A DNA stretch of 64,000 bases. It comes from Bradyrhizobium sp. CSA112. GTDB lineage: Bacteria; Pseudomonadota; Alphaproteobacteria; Rhizobiales; Xanthobacteraceae. Position 1 is the first letter of the stretch, and every line of letters starts with the position of its first letter. The stretch lies in assembly GCF_029051645.1 (NCBI RefSeq), contig NZ_JAACFS010000004.1, forward strand, positions 1 through 64,000. The letters are read 5' to 3'. The position numbers and the translations under genes are program-made. Under the pieces are notes generated by a model that worked only from the letters and a program-made list of their open reading frames with translations, did not search any database and had not been told where the DNA came from. Below, piece after piece: positions 42,930-52,297 of the stretch.

Positions 42930-44078
42930 ATGGACCTCACCCTAAGTGAAGAGCAGCGATTGCTGCGCGAAAGTGCCGACCGCTTCGTCAGCGAGACCTA
43001 CACCGCCGATCACCGCCGCCAGATCGCCAACGATCCGCTCGGCTTCAGCGCCGATATCTGGAAGCAGTTCGCCGATCTCGGCTGGCTGGCGCTGCCGATC
43101 GCCGAGGCTCATGGCGGGCTTGGTGGCGGCGCGGTCGAGGTCGGAATCCTGATGGAAGCGTTCGGGCGCGGCCTCGTCTCCGAGCCGTATCTTTCCACCG
43201 TCGTGATCGGCGCGTCGCTGATATCGGAATGCGGCACGGACGCGCAGAAGAGGGCACTGCTGCCTGATATCGCCGACGGTTCGCTTTACCTGGCATTCGC
43301 GCATTCTGAACGTCAGGCGCGCTTCGATCTGTCGAAGGTCGCGACGTCAGCAAAGAGGACGCCTGACGGTTGGCGCCTCGACGGACAAAAGACCGCCGTG
43401 CTCGACGGCAACTCCGCCAGCCAGATCATCGTTTCGGCTCGCGTCGATGACGGCTCCGGCAAACCGGACAAGCTCTGCCTGTTCCTGATGCCCAAAGGCA
43501 CGCGCGGCCTCGCCTTGCGCGACTTTCCGCGGCTTGGCGGCGGCCGGGCCTGCAATCTCGAGCTGAGCGGCGTGCAGCTTCCTGCCGACGCACTGCTCGG
43601 CGACGGCCGCGACGCGTTGCCTGTGATCGAAGCCGTGATCGACCGCGCGATGGCCGCGCTCGGCGCGGAGGCCGTCGGCATCATGCAGACCCTGCTGGAC
43701 CAGACGCTGGAATACACCAAGATTCGAAAGCAGTTCGGGCGGCCGCTGTCTGCCAATCAGGTGATCCGCCATCGCCTCGCCGACATGGCGATGCAATGCG
43801 ACGAGGCGCGATCGATGGCGCTGCGCGCTGCGTTGATGGCCGACGCCGAACCCATCGCACGCAGCCGCGCCGCCTCGGGCGCAAAAGCCAAGATCGGCAA
43901 ATGTGCGCGCTTCGTCGCCGAACAGGCGGTCCAGCTTCACGGCGCGATGGGTGTCACCGAAGAGCTCGACATCGGCTCCTATTTCAAACGGCTGCTCGCC
44001 TTCGATACGCTGTTCGGCGGCAGCGCCCATCATTATCGCCGCCATGCCGCCCTCGGCGGCCGTGCCGTTCAGGCCTGA
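42930..44078 (+). CDS. Acyl-CoA dehydrogenase-like subunit lacking the catalytic Glu
   Basis: A 382-aa protein with the acyl-CoA dehydrogenase fold: MDLTLSEEQRLLRESADRFV, LALPIAEAHGGLGGG, FAHSERQARFDLSK, IRKQFGRPLSANQVIRHRLA and VQLHGAMGVTEELDI. At the MCAD-type catalytic position it reads LFGGSAHH with Gly instead of Glu, and no Glu is found at the alternative IVD position. In mycobacterial heteromeric dehydrogenases only one subunit carries the base, so this is probably the non-catalytic partner of the gene 12 bp downstream. Confidence 0.82.
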   Translation: MDLTLSEEQRLLRESADRFVSETYTADHRRQIANDPLGFSADIWKQFADLGWLALPIAEAHGGLGGGAVEVGILMEAFGRGLVSEPYLSTVVIGASLISECGTDAQKRALLPDIADGSLYLAFAHSERQARFDLSKVATSAKRTPDGWRLDGQKTAVLDGNSASQIIVSARVDDGSGKPDKLCLFLMPKGTRGLALRDFPRLGGGRACNLELSGVQLPADALLGDGRDALPVIEAVIDRAMAALGAEAVGIMQTLLDQTLEYTKIRKQFGRPLSANQVIRHRLADMAMQCDEARSMALRAALMADAEPIARSRAASGAKAKIGKCARFVAEQAVQLHGAMGVTEELDIGSYFKRLLAFDTLFGGSAHHYRRHAALGGRAVQA

Positions 44079-44090
44079 TAGGAGCGCATC

Positions 44091-45287
44091 ATGGATCTTG
44101 CTTTCAACGCCGAGGAGCGCGCCTTCGAGAAGGAGGTCCGCGAATTCATCGCGGCAAATCTCACGCCGGAAATGAAACGCGCCACCGCGCTGACGCCGTC
44201 GGTGTTCTCCGATCCTGACATTGGGATGGCCTGGCAGCGCGCGTTACACAGGAAGGGTTGGGGCGCGCCGGGCTGGCCGGTGGAACATGGCGGGCCGGAC
44301 TGGACCCCGGCGCAGCGCTGGATCTTTGAGACCGAATGCGCCCGCGCCGGCGCGCCGAATGTGAACGTGATGGGCGTCAAGATGGTCGGCCCGGTCATCA
44401 TCGGCTTCGGCTCGCCCGAGCAGAAGAATTTTTACCTGCCGCGGATCCTCTCCGGCGAGGATTACTGGTGCCAGGGCTATTCCGAACCCGGCTCCGGCTC
44501 CGACCTCTCCTCGCTGAAAACCCGCGCGGTGCGCGACGGTGACGACTACATCATCAACGGTACCAAGATCTGGACCACGCACGCCCATCACGCCAACCGG
44601 ATGTTCGCACTGGTGCGCACCAACGAGACCGAACGGCAGCAGGACGGTATTTCGTTCATCCTGATCGACATGAAGAGCCCGGGCATTACGACGCGGCCGA
44701 TCCTGACCATCGGCGGCGACCATGAGGTCAACCAAGTGTTCTTCGACGATGTGCGCGTGCCCGTCGCCAACCGCGTCGGCGAGGAAGGCAAGGGCTGGAC
44801 CTACGGCAAATACCTGCTCGAGTTCGAGCGCGGCTCCGGCATCGCCTCGGCCAAGCTGCGCGACGCGCTGAAGACGGTCTCTAGCCTTGCCGCATCCGAC
44901 CTAACCGGCCGCGCGATCGACGATCCCGATATCGCAATGCGGATGTCTGAGATCGAAGTCGATATCGATACGCTGGAGATGACCGAACTGCGCGTGCTCT
45001 CTGCGCTGCAGACGGGACAAAATCCCGGCGCGGTGTCATCGCTGCTAAAGCTTCGCGTCAGCGAAATCCGCCAGGCGGTGACGCGGCTCGGAGTCGACGT
45101 GATCGGCAATGATGGCCTTTATGTCGAGCCGGTGCGGCCGTTGTACCGGCTCAACGAAGCGCCGGGAATCCCGGAGGAGATGCTCCCCGTCGTGCCGGAA
45201 TATCTCAACGGCCGGGCGTACACGATCTTCGGCGGCTCGTCGGAGATCCAGCGGGATATCGTGGCGAAGATGGTGTTGGGACTTTGA
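44091..45287 (+). CDS. Acyl-CoA dehydrogenase, probable catalytic subunit of a heteromeric pair
   Basis: A 398-aa acyl-CoA dehydrogenase: WGAPGWPVEHGGPDWTPAQ, GYSEPGSGSDLSSLKTRA, GTKIWTTHAHHANRMF, VANRVGEEGKGW and the C-terminal YTIFGGSSEIQRDIVAKMVL. MCAD-type Glu is absent (FGGSSEIQ), but LLEFERGSG places Glu246 at the IVD/ChsE-like position. It starts 12 bp after the dehydrogenase-like gene upstream. Together with the hydratase the three genes look like a dedicated side-chain or branched-acid beta-oxidation unit. Confidence 0.86.
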   Translation: MDLAFNAEERAFEKEVREFIAANLTPEMKRATALTPSVFSDPDIGMAWQRALHRKGWGAPGWPVEHGGPDWTPAQRWIFETECARAGAPNVNVMGVKMVGPVIIGFGSPEQKNFYLPRILSGEDYWCQGYSEPGSGSDLSSLKTRAVRDGDDYIINGTKIWTTHAHHANRMFALVRTNETERQQDGISFILIDMKSPGITTRPILTIGGDHEVNQVFFDDVRVPVANRVGEEGKGWTYGKYLLEFERGSGIASAKLRDALKTVSSLAASDLTGRAIDDPDIAMRMSEIEVDIDTLEMTELRVLSALQTGQNPGAVSSLLKLRVSEIRQAVTRLGVDVIGNDGLYVEPVRPLYRLNEAPGIPEEMLPVVPEYLNGRAYTIFGGSSEIQRDIVAKMVLGL

Positions 45288-45294
45288 ACGCAGT

Positions 45295-45373
45295 CGTTCC
45301 GGGGCGATGCACAGCATCGAACCCGGAACCTCGAGATTCCGGGTTCGCGTCTTCGACGCGCCCCGGAATGACG
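45295..45373. repeat. Palindromic intergenic element (family F), possible bidirectional terminator
   Basis: An inner stem CGAACCCGGAA (45318-45328) / TTCCGGGTTCG (45337-45347) lies inside an outer stem TTCCGGGGC (45297-45305) / GCCCCGGAA (45360-45368). It lies between the convergent acyl-CoA dehydrogenase and molybdoenzyme genes, touching both ends. Confidence 0.8.
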
Positions 45374-45378
45374 GAGCC

Positions 45379-47703
45379 CTATCCCCCCGCCTTCGCGTCC
45401 CTGATCGCCTGCCACACCTTGGCCGGGGTCAACGGCGTATTGAGCTGCTTGATGCCGAGTTCGCTCAAGGCGTCCATCACGCCGTTGGTGACGCAGGGCG
45501 GGCCGCCGATGGCACCGGATTCGCCGCAGCCCTTGGCGCCCAACGGATTGGTGCGGCAGGGCGCGGAATCATCGAGGGTCACGCCGATCGGCGGGATGTC
45601 GTCGGCGCGCGGCACGCAGTAATCCTGATAGCTCGCGGTCAATAGCTGGCCTTCCTCGCTGTAGGCCACGCCCTCATAGAGCGCCTGCCCGATGCCTTGG
45701 GCAACACCGCCATGGACCTGGCCGGTGACCAGCATTGGATTGACGGCGACGCCGACGTCATCGACCGTGGTGTAGCGCACCACCTTGCTGACGCCGGTTT
45801 CAGGATCGATCTCGACCTCGCAGATATGGGTGCCGTTCGGCCAGCTCGGGCCGTCGACCTCGCCTTCGGAATCAACGGAAAGCCGCGCGCCGTCCTCCTT
45901 CTTCGCGATCTCGAACAGGCTGATGCGCTTGTCGGTGCCGACCACCGTCAGCCAGCCGTCGCGATACTCGATATCCTCGATGGACGTTTCCAGCACGTTC
46001 GAGGCCTTCTCGCGCGCCTTTTGAATCATGTCGTTGGTCGAGACCGCGACCGCCGTGCCGCCGACGAACAGCGAGCGTGAGCCGACGCTGCCGAAACCAG
46101 TGGCGAGATCGGTGTCGCCCTGCACGACGTCCATCTTGTCCATGGGAATGCCGAGCGTATCCGCCACCATCTGGGTGTAGGTGGTCTGCAGTCCCTGCCC
46201 CATCGCCATGGTGCCGGAATGCAGGATGATGCGGCCCTCCGCGGTCGCGTGCAGGCTGACCTTTTCGGTGTGCGCGCGCCCGCCGGTCCATTCGATATAA
46301 CTGGTGAGGCCGCGGCCATACAGCAGGCCCTTCTTCTTCGCCGCCTTCTTGCGCGCGGCAAAGCCGTCCCAATCCGAAAGCTCCGAAGCCCGCGATAGCA
46401 TGTGCGCGAAGGCGCCGGAATCGTACACCTGGCCGACCGCGTTGGTGTAGGGCAGTTGCGCGGGCTTGATGTAGTTCACCTTGCGGATGGTGCGCGGATC
46501 TATTCCGATCTGCCGCGCGGCGGCATCCATCAGCCGCTCGACGATGAACACCGCCTCGGGCCGCCCCGCCCCGCGATAGGCGCCGACCGGCGCGGTGTTG
46601 GTCATCACCGACTTCACCTCGAAATGCACCAGCGGCAGGTCGTAGACGCCGGTCTGCACGAACGGGCCGAGCACCAGCGGAATGATGTTCGCGGTCCCCG
46701 ACGAGTACGCTCCGGTACCGCCGATCGAGCGCACGCGATAGGCGAGCACGCGACCTTTGGCGTCGAGCGCGAACTCGCCGGTTGAGGTGAGATCTCGGCC
46801 ATGGGTGCCGCCGACGAACTCGTCGGTGCGGTCGCCGCGCCAGCGGATCTTGTTGTTCAGCTTGGTCGCGGCGTAGGCAACGATGCCGTCTTCGGGATAG
46901 AGGCTCGTCTTCTGGCCAAAGCCGCCGCCGATATCGCCGACCAGCACGCGCACGCTGTCCTTCGGCCGCTTCAGAATGGATTCCGCGAGCAGATCACGAG
47001 TCGAGCCGGGGGTTTGCGACTGCACGTGCAGGATCAGCCGCCCGGTCTTCTTCTCGATCTCGGCAATCGTCGAACGTGGCTCCATCGCCGAGGGCACAAG
47101 CCGCTGGCTGACCAGATCGAGCGAGACCGTGTGCGCAGCCTTGGCAAAGGCTTCCTCGACCCTGACGGCGTCGCCATAGCTCATGGCGGCCACGATGTTG
47201 TCGGGCGCCTCGGGCCACACCACCGGTGCGCCGGGCTTCACTGCTTCGACGGGATCGACCACCGAGGGCAACACTTCGTAGTCGATTTCGATCGCCTCGG
47301 CCGCGGTTTGCGCCAGCACCCGCGACGTCGCCACCACGGCGGCCACGGCCTCGCCGGCATACCGGACGATTTCATGGGCGAGCAGGCGCCGCGGCGGCAC
47401 CGTCATCGGTGAACCGTCCGGCCGTTTGAAGATCGCGAGCGTGGGAATGGAGCCGATATCGTCCTTGATCAGGTCGGCGCCGGTATAGATCGCTTGGACG
47501 CCGGGCATCCCGGCCGCCGCTGCGGTGTCGATCGAGACGATCTTGGCGTGGGCATGCGGCGAACGCAGCACGTAAAGCCACAGCGCGCCCTCCTCGGCCT
47601 TGTCGTCGATGAACTGTCCCTTCCCGGTGAGCAGTCTCTGATCTTCTAAACGCTTGACCGGCTGGCCCGCACCAAAACGCATATTGCCGGGAAGAATGTT
47701 CAT
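45379..47703 (-). CDS. Xanthine dehydrogenase-family molybdopterin-binding subunit (CoxL form II-like)
   Basis: A 774-aa large subunit. The N-terminal Ald_Xan_dh_C-type domain includes GKGQFIDDKAEEGALWLYVL. The MoCo-binding domain contains GDIGGGFGQKTSLYPED, the active-site loop VGAYRGAGRPEA and the C-terminal GAKGCGESGAIGGPP with Glu728 as catalytic base. AYRGAGR is the form II signature; the CO-oxidising form I has AYRCSFR, so CO dehydrogenase activity is unlikely. An aldehyde or N-heterocycle substrate is more plausible. The medium FAD and small 2Fe-2S subunits needed for activity are not encoded nearby. Confidence 0.88.
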   Translation of the reverse strand: MNILPGNMRFGAGQPVKRLEDQRLLTGKGQFIDDKAEEGALWLYVLRSPHAHAKIVSIDTAAAAGMPGVQAIYTGADLIKDDIGSIPTLAIFKRPDGSPMTVPPRRLLAHEIVRYAGEAVAAVVATSRVLAQTAAEAIEIDYEVLPSVVDPVEAVKPGAPVVWPEAPDNIVAAMSYGDAVRVEEAFAKAAHTVSLDLVSQRLVPSAMEPRSTIAEIEKKTGRLILHVQSQTPGSTRDLLAESILKRPKDSVRVLVGDIGGGFGQKTSLYPEDGIVAYAATKLNNKIRWRGDRTDEFVGGTHGRDLTSTGEFALDAKGRVLAYRVRSIGGTGAYSSGTANIIPLVLGPFVQTGVYDLPLVHFEVKSVMTNTAPVGAYRGAGRPEAVFIVERLMDAAARQIGIDPRTIRKVNYIKPAQLPYTNAVGQVYDSGAFAHMLSRASELSDWDGFAARKKAAKKKGLLYGRGLTSYIEWTGGRAHTEKVSLHATAEGRIILHSGTMAMGQGLQTTYTQMVADTLGIPMDKMDVVQGDTDLATGFGSVGSRSLFVGGTAVAVSTNDMIQKAREKASNVLETSIEDIEYRDGWLTVVGTDKRISLFEIAKKEDGARLSVDSEGEVDGPSWPNGTHICEVEIDPETGVSKVVRYTTVDDVGVAVNPMLVTGQVHGGVAQGIGQALYEGVAYSEEGQLLTASYQDYCVPRADDIPPIGVTLDDSAPCRTNPLGAKGCGESGAIGGPPCVTNGVMDALSELGIKQLNTPLTPAKVWQAIRDAKAGG

Positions 47704-47865
47704 CAGTTTGTCCTTCGAGCCTCTTGTCGGATTGGGCGGGGTTTTAGCGGTTTTTCCGCCCGAGACAACTCATTCAATTCCCTGCGATAAATGCGTGCAA
47801 TAAACGCGCCAGCGCACGCAGGTGCGGCCGCGGCAAACGGGTACGATCTGCCGTCAAAAGGAGGA

Positions 47866-48963
47866 TCAGCTACGGCCGATGTCCACGATGTTGATATCGA
47901 TATCGCGCGTCTGCGACCCGCGTTTCAGGCTGATGCGGATGCTCTTGCCGGCGCCGATCTGCTCGATCTGGTCGGTCAGATCGGAAAGCCGGTGAACCGG
48001 CTTGCCGTCGGCCTGGACAATGACATCGCCGAGCGCGCCCGAGTTGAAATCGACGCCGCGGATGCCGGCGCGCTCGGCCGGGCTTCCGGGCGCCGTGCGC
48101 ACGATGATCACACCTTCAATGCCGAGCCTTGTCGAAACGGCCTCGCTTGCGGCGACAATGCCGATCCCGGGCGTCGGCACGCGACCGTTTTTAATGAGTT
48201 CGGGCACCACGCGATTGACGATGTCGACGGGGATCGCAAAGCCGATGCCGGCGCTCGAGCCGGAAGGCGAAATGATCGCCGTATTGACGCCGATCAACCG
48301 TCCCGCCGAATCCAACAGCGGCCCGCCTGAATTGCCGGGATTGATCGCGGTGTCGGTCTGGATCACGTTGGCGATTTCGCGGCCGCTGCTGGTCGGCAGC
48401 CGGCGCTTGAGCGCGCTGATGATGCCGCTGGTCAGCGATTGATCGAGCCCGAAAGGATTGCCGATCGCAAACGCCGATTGACCGACCTTGAGTTCGCTTG
48501 AACTGCCCAGCGCCACCGGCGACGGCAACTGACGGGTATTCCTGATCCGCAACACCGCGAGGTCATAATTGGGCGCGACGCCGACGACTTCGGCCTGCGC
48601 CACCGCGCCAGAGGCGAAGCGAACCGCGACCTCGCGGCCATTCTGCACGACGTGATTGTTCGTGACGAGATGGCCGTTATTGTCCCAGACAAAACCGGTG
48701 CCCGAGGCTGCCGCGCCGGCTTCCGCGCCTTCGTCCTCAGCGAATGGACTGGCGGCGGCGGACCGCGCGGCGACCTGCACGACCGACGGTGACACGCGCT
48801 CGAACAGTTCGATGTTGGCCCGCTCGCCCTCGGACAGCGGCCCGCGCTGGTCGACGGTCCGTGCGACCGTGTTGGTCCAGGGGCTGTAGCGGACATTGGA
48901 GACGGTCAGCGCCACCAAGACGCCTGCGACAATGGCTGCAAGAAGCACGAAGCGACGGTTCAT
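47866..48963 (-). CDS. DegP/HtrA-type trypsin-like periplasmic protease with PDZ domain
   Basis: A 365-aa protein with an N-terminal membrane anchor (residues 4-22), then a trypsin-like domain with the triad His104 (TNNHVV), Asp134 (NYDLAVL) and Ser212 (NPGNSGGPL). One PDZ domain follows (about 265-355, GVIIVRTAPGSPAERAGIRG). The single PDZ domain and N-terminal anchor make it DegS/MucD-like. It probably degrades or signals misfolded envelope proteins. The gene is divergent from an FtsH-type gene across 319 bp. Confidence 0.9.
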   Translation of the reverse strand: MNRRFVLLAAIVAGVLVALTVSNVRYSPWTNTVARTVDQRGPLSEGERANIELFERVSPSVVQVAARSAAASPFAEDEGAEAGAAASGTGFVWDNNGHLVTNNHVVQNGREVAVRFASGAVAQAEVVGVAPNYDLAVLRIRNTRQLPSPVALGSSSELKVGQSAFAIGNPFGLDQSLTSGIISALKRRLPTSSGREIANVIQTDTAINPGNSGGPLLDSAGRLIGVNTAIISPSGSSAGIGFAIPVDIVNRVVPELIKNGRVPTPGIGIVAASEAVSTRLGIEGVIIVRTAPGSPAERAGIRGVDFNSGALGDVIVQADGKPVHRLSDLTDQIEQIGAGKSIRISLKRGSQTRDIDINIVDIGRS

Positions 48964-49282
48964 CGATCACTCACCTGGCAATGCCGCTCGCGTGCGAACG
49001 GCAATGGGAAGCAACGGGCTGTTCAGCCATTGAAGTGTCAGCACATCAAACGCCCACACCGGCCGAAAGTTTCCAGTTTCCAGCGACTTGCTGGAGCGCT
49101 GAAATCGGCTTTCCCGCAATGATTTAGGTAGCGCGATTCGTCCCGCAAGCCGCGTCCATTGAAACCAAACCTCCCCGTTCCCATTGTCATGGAGGCGCAA
49201 TTCATGCTCGCCGCAGGTCCCTTTGGATCAGGCGAATGCCCCGACCCAGCTTCCCGTGAGGGTGTGCGCCCGGAGTTCAATT
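48964..49282. promoter_or_regulatory. 319-bp divergent promoter region between DegP-type and FtsH-type genes
   Basis: The two quality-control protease genes diverge from this region. It contains no convincing gene. A stretch TTGAAA (49159-49164), 15 bp, then CCCATTGT (49180-49187) resembles a heat-shock sigma-32 promoter reading toward the FtsH gene, with imperfect -10 agreement. Such a promoter would suit both products. Confidence 0.4.
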
Positions 49283-51121
49283 ATGAACAAGACGCGTTTC
49301 AACGTCGGATACGCGATCGCCGCGATCTTTACCGTCTTCGTGATCCAGTACTTCATCTCGACGGCGAGCCAGATCGCCATCATTCCCTACAGCGAATATC
49401 AGCAATTGCTGAAGCAGGGGAAGGTCGCGACCGTCGGCATCTCAGACCGCACGGTGCAGGGCACCTTGAAGGAGCCGCTGTCCGGCGGACAAAAGCAGTT
49501 CGTCACCACGCGGGTCGACCAGGAGACGGCGCAAGAACTCGAGAAATATAACGTAAAATTCACCGGCCAGATCGAGAGCACTTTTGTGCGCGACCTGTTG
49601 TCATGGGTCATGCCGGTGCTGTTGTTCTTCGGCCTGTGGTGGTACATCGGCAAACGCGCCGCGGAAGGTGGCGGCCTTGGTGGCGGCCTGATGGCGATCG
49701 GCAAGAGCAAAGCCAAGATCTATGTCGAGGCCGATACCGGCGTGAACTTTTCCGACGTCGCTGGCGTGGATGAAGCCAAGGACGAACTGCGCGAGGTCGT
49801 CGACTTCCTGAAAAGCCCGACTGATTACGGACGGCTCGGCGGACGCATGCCCAAGGGCGTGTTGCTTGTCGGTCCGCCCGGCACCGGCAAGACCCTGCTG
49901 GCCAAGGCCGTCGCCGGTGAAGCCAAGGTGCCATTCTTCTCGATATCCGGTTCGGAGTTCGTCGAGATGTTTGTCGGTGTCGGCGCTGCGCGGGTACGCG
50001 ACCTGTTTCAGCAGGCGCACCAGAAGGCCCCAGCGATCATCTTTATCGACGAACTTGACGCGCTGGGCCGCGCCCGCGGCATCGGGCCCTTTGCAGGCGG
50101 GCACGACGAAAAGGAGCAGACGCTCAACCAGTTGCTGGTCGAACTCGACGGCTTCGATTCGCGCTCGGGCCTCGTCATTCTGGCCGCGACCAACCGGCCG
50201 GAAATCCTCGATCCAGCGCTGCTGCGCGCGGGCCGCTTCGATCGCCAGGTGCTGGTCGATCGCCCCGACAAGAAAGGCCGCGTAGAAATTCTCAAGGTGC
50301 ATATGAAAAAAGTGCAGCTTGATCCTGGTGTCGATGTCGAGGCGGTGGCCGCGCTCACGCCGGGATTCACCGGTGCGGATCTCGCCAATCTGGTCAACGA
50401 AGCCGCGTTGCTCGCAACACGCCGCGGCGCCAGCGCGGTCGCGATGACCGACTTCAACAATGCCGTCGAGCGCATGGTGGCGGGATTGGAAAAGCGAAAC
50501 CGGCTTCTCAATCCGAAGGAGCGCGAGATCGTCGCCTATCACGAAATGGGACATGCCTTGATCGCGCTGTCGCTGCCCGGCGTCGACACCGTGCATAAGG
50601 TATCGATCATTCCCAGGGGCGTCGGCGCGCTCGGCTACACCATCCAGCGTCCGATCGAAGACCGTTTCCTGATGACCAAGGAGGAGCTGGAAAACAAGAT
50701 GGCGGTACTGCTTGGCGGACGCGCGGCGGAGTGGATCGTGTTCAATCACCTGTCCACCGGCGCCGCCGACGACCTGCGCCGCGTCACTGACATCGCCCGC
50801 AGCATGGTGACGCGCTACGGCATGTCGGAAAAGCTCGGCAGCGTCGCCTATGAGCGCGACCCCGGCAATTTCCTCGCAGGCGCCGACCGGCCCTTCCCGG
50901 TGCGCGAGCGCGAATATGCCGACGAGACCGCCGCTGCCGTCGACGAAGAGGTCCGCGCCATCGTCGACGGTGTATTCGAACGCGCGCAGGGCATCCTGAA
51001 AGCCCGACGCGCAATATTGGATCGGGCGGCGAAAAAGCTGCTACAGAAAGAGACCCTGGAGCAGAGCGATCTCGAGGCGTTGATACGCGAGACGCCGAAA
51101 GAGGCGCTGCGAGCGGTTTAA
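49283..51121 (+). CDS. ftsH: FtsH-type AAA+ membrane metalloprotease
   Basis: A 612-aa protein from ATG 49283 ([12 protein letters not shown]), with GGAG nine bases upstream. Two transmembrane helices (about residues 7-26 and 106-124) flank a periplasmic loop. The AAA module has Walker A GPPGTGKT, Walker [11 protein letters not shown], pore loop FVGVGA and [23 protein letters not shown]. The protease domain has the zinc motif HEMGH and a downstream Asp in the [13 protein letters not shown] region. It degrades membrane and regulatory proteins. The isolated position and shorter C-terminal tail suggest a second, accessory FtsH rather than the housekeeping copy. That is inference. Confidence 0.9.
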   Translation: MNKTRFNVGYAIAAIFTVFVIQYFISTASQIAIIPYSEYQQLLKQGKVATVGISDRTVQGTLKEPLSGGQKQFVTTRVDQETAQELEKYNVKFTGQIESTFVRDLLSWVMPVLLFFGLWWYIGKRAAEGGGLGGGLMAIGKSKAKIYVEADTGVNFSDVAGVDEAKDELREVVDFLKSPTDYGRLGGRMPKGVLLVGPPGTGKTLLAKAVAGEAKVPFFSISGSEFVEMFVGVGAARVRDLFQQAHQKAPAIIFIDELDALGRARGIGPFAGGHDEKEQTLNQLLVELDGFDSRSGLVILAATNRPEILDPALLRAGRFDRQVLVDRPDKKGRVEILKVHMKKVQLDPGVDVEAVAALTPGFTGADLANLVNEAALLATRRGASAVAMTDFNNAVERMVAGLEKRNRLLNPKEREIVAYHEMGHALIALSLPGVDTVHKVSIIPRGVGALGYTIQRPIEDRFLMTKEELENKMAVLLGGRAAEWIVFNHLSTGAADDLRRVTDIARSMVTRYGMSEKLGSVAYERDPGNFLAGADRPFPVREREYADETAAAVDEEVRAIVDGVFERAQGILKARRAILDRAAKKLLQKETLEQSDLEALIRETPKEALRAV

Positions 51122-51137
51122 GGCTACGCCAAGAATG

Positions 51138-51223
51138 GTAGGTGGGCAAAGCGAAGCGTGCCCACCATCTCGAGCGACATTGCCGGAAGCCACGGTGGGC
51201 ACGCTGCGCTTTGCCCACCCTAC
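51138..51223. repeat. Palindromic intergenic element (family G)
   Basis: Two arms of about 29 bp, near-perfect complements: 51138-51166 (GTAGGTGGGCAAAGCGAAGC...) and 51194-51223. They carry the GTGGGCAAAGCG / CGCTTTGCCCAC core and lie between the FtsH-type and aldolase genes (convergent). Confidence 0.85.
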
Positions 51224-51244
51224 GGAATCTGCGCAAGCACCCCC

Positions 51245-52120
51245 CTATCCGAGATCGCGCAGCGCCGCCTCGACGACCTTGCGCTGCTCGACTGTCAGCG
51301 CCGCCTGCGGCGGGACCGGGTCGCCGACCGCGTAACCCTGAATGTCGAGCCCGGCCTTGATGCAGGCGGCGAGGTTGAAGCGCGCAAAGGCTTCATTGAT
51401 GCGCCACAGCTTGCGCTGCAGCGCCATCGCGTCATCCCAGCGCGCCGCCCGGCAGAGATTGTAGAGCTCGACGCTTTGCCGCGGGATGATGCAGGCAGGG
51501 CCCGCCATCCACCCCAATCCACCGATCAGCATCACCGCCGTCGGAATATGGGCGGAGGCGGAGAAGACTTTGATGCTGTCGCCGCAACGGTTCATGATCG
51601 ACAGCAGCCGGCCGGTATTGGCGGAGGCATCCTTGATGTAGCCGATGCGCGGATGGGTCGCGAGCCGCGCGATCACATCGAGCGTCAGATCGGATCGCTG
51701 GAATTGCGGATTGGTGTAGATCACGACGGGAATGTCGACGGCGTCGGCAATGGCGCGAAAATAGGATTCGACCTGTGCATCGGCGACCGGGAAATACGCC
51801 TCCATGATTGCGAGAATGCCGTCGGCGCCGCGCTTTTGATACGCTCTTGCCTGCGCCACCGCGTCCGCCGTCGACGTCGAGGCAACACCGGCAACCACCG
51901 GCACGCGTCCGTCAGCGGCCTCGATCGTGGTCTGCACCACGGTCGCGCGCTGTGCCTGGTTGAGATAGGCGAACTCGCCGGTCGATCCCAGCGGCGTCAG
52001 CCCATGCACGCCCGCCTTGACGAGGTCGTCGCACAACCGGCCCAGCACTTCTGTGCGAATTTCGCCGGAAGCATCGACGGGTGACACCAGATAGGGAAAG
52101 ACGCCGTGGAAATCAGCCAT
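51245..52120 (-). CDS. Dihydrodipicolinate synthase-family aldolase/lyase
   Basis: A 291-aa TIM-barrel Schiff-base lyase from ATG 52120 ([12 protein letters not shown]). GSTGE (45-49) binds the keto-acid carboxylate, Tyr135 (VIYTNPQ) is the proton shuttle and Lys163 ([10 protein letters not shown]) is the Schiff-base Lys. The family includes DapA, N-acetylneuraminate lyase, KDG aldolase and KDG dehydratase. The absence of DapA-specific Arg in the C-terminal region suggests a catabolic member. No lysine or sialic acid genes are adjacent. Confidence 0.85.
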   Translation of the reverse strand: MADFHGVFPYLVSPVDASGEIRTEVLGRLCDDLVKAGVHGLTPLGSTGEFAYLNQAQRATVVQTTIEAADGRVPVVAGVASTSTADAVAQARAYQKRGADGILAIMEAYFPVADAQVESYFRAIADAVDIPVVIYTNPQFQRSDLTLDVIARLATHPRIGYIKDASANTGRLLSIMNRCGDSIKVFSASAHIPTAVMLIGGLGWMAGPACIIPRQSVELYNLCRAARWDDAMALQRKLWRINEAFARFNLAACIKAGLDIQGYAVGDPVPPQAALTVEQRKVVEAALRDLG

Positions 52121-52297
52121 GAAAGGAAATGCCTCAAGCGGGAAAGTCGTTACTGCGCCGCGTTGCGCAGCATCCGGCTGCTGCACTTTGGCCAAAAGAT
52201 GTCCACAGATGTTCACAGGTTCTAACGATTTAACTCACGATAATTTCACGACTTTCTTCGCAATCTCTGCGCCCCGGCCAAGCGCGCGAGTGGTTTT

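Noticed and set aside
45379..47703. Carbon monoxide dehydrogenase large subunit (form I)
   Set aside because: The active-site loop reads AYRGAGR, not the AYRCSFR of true CO dehydrogenases, and coxM/coxS are absent nearby.
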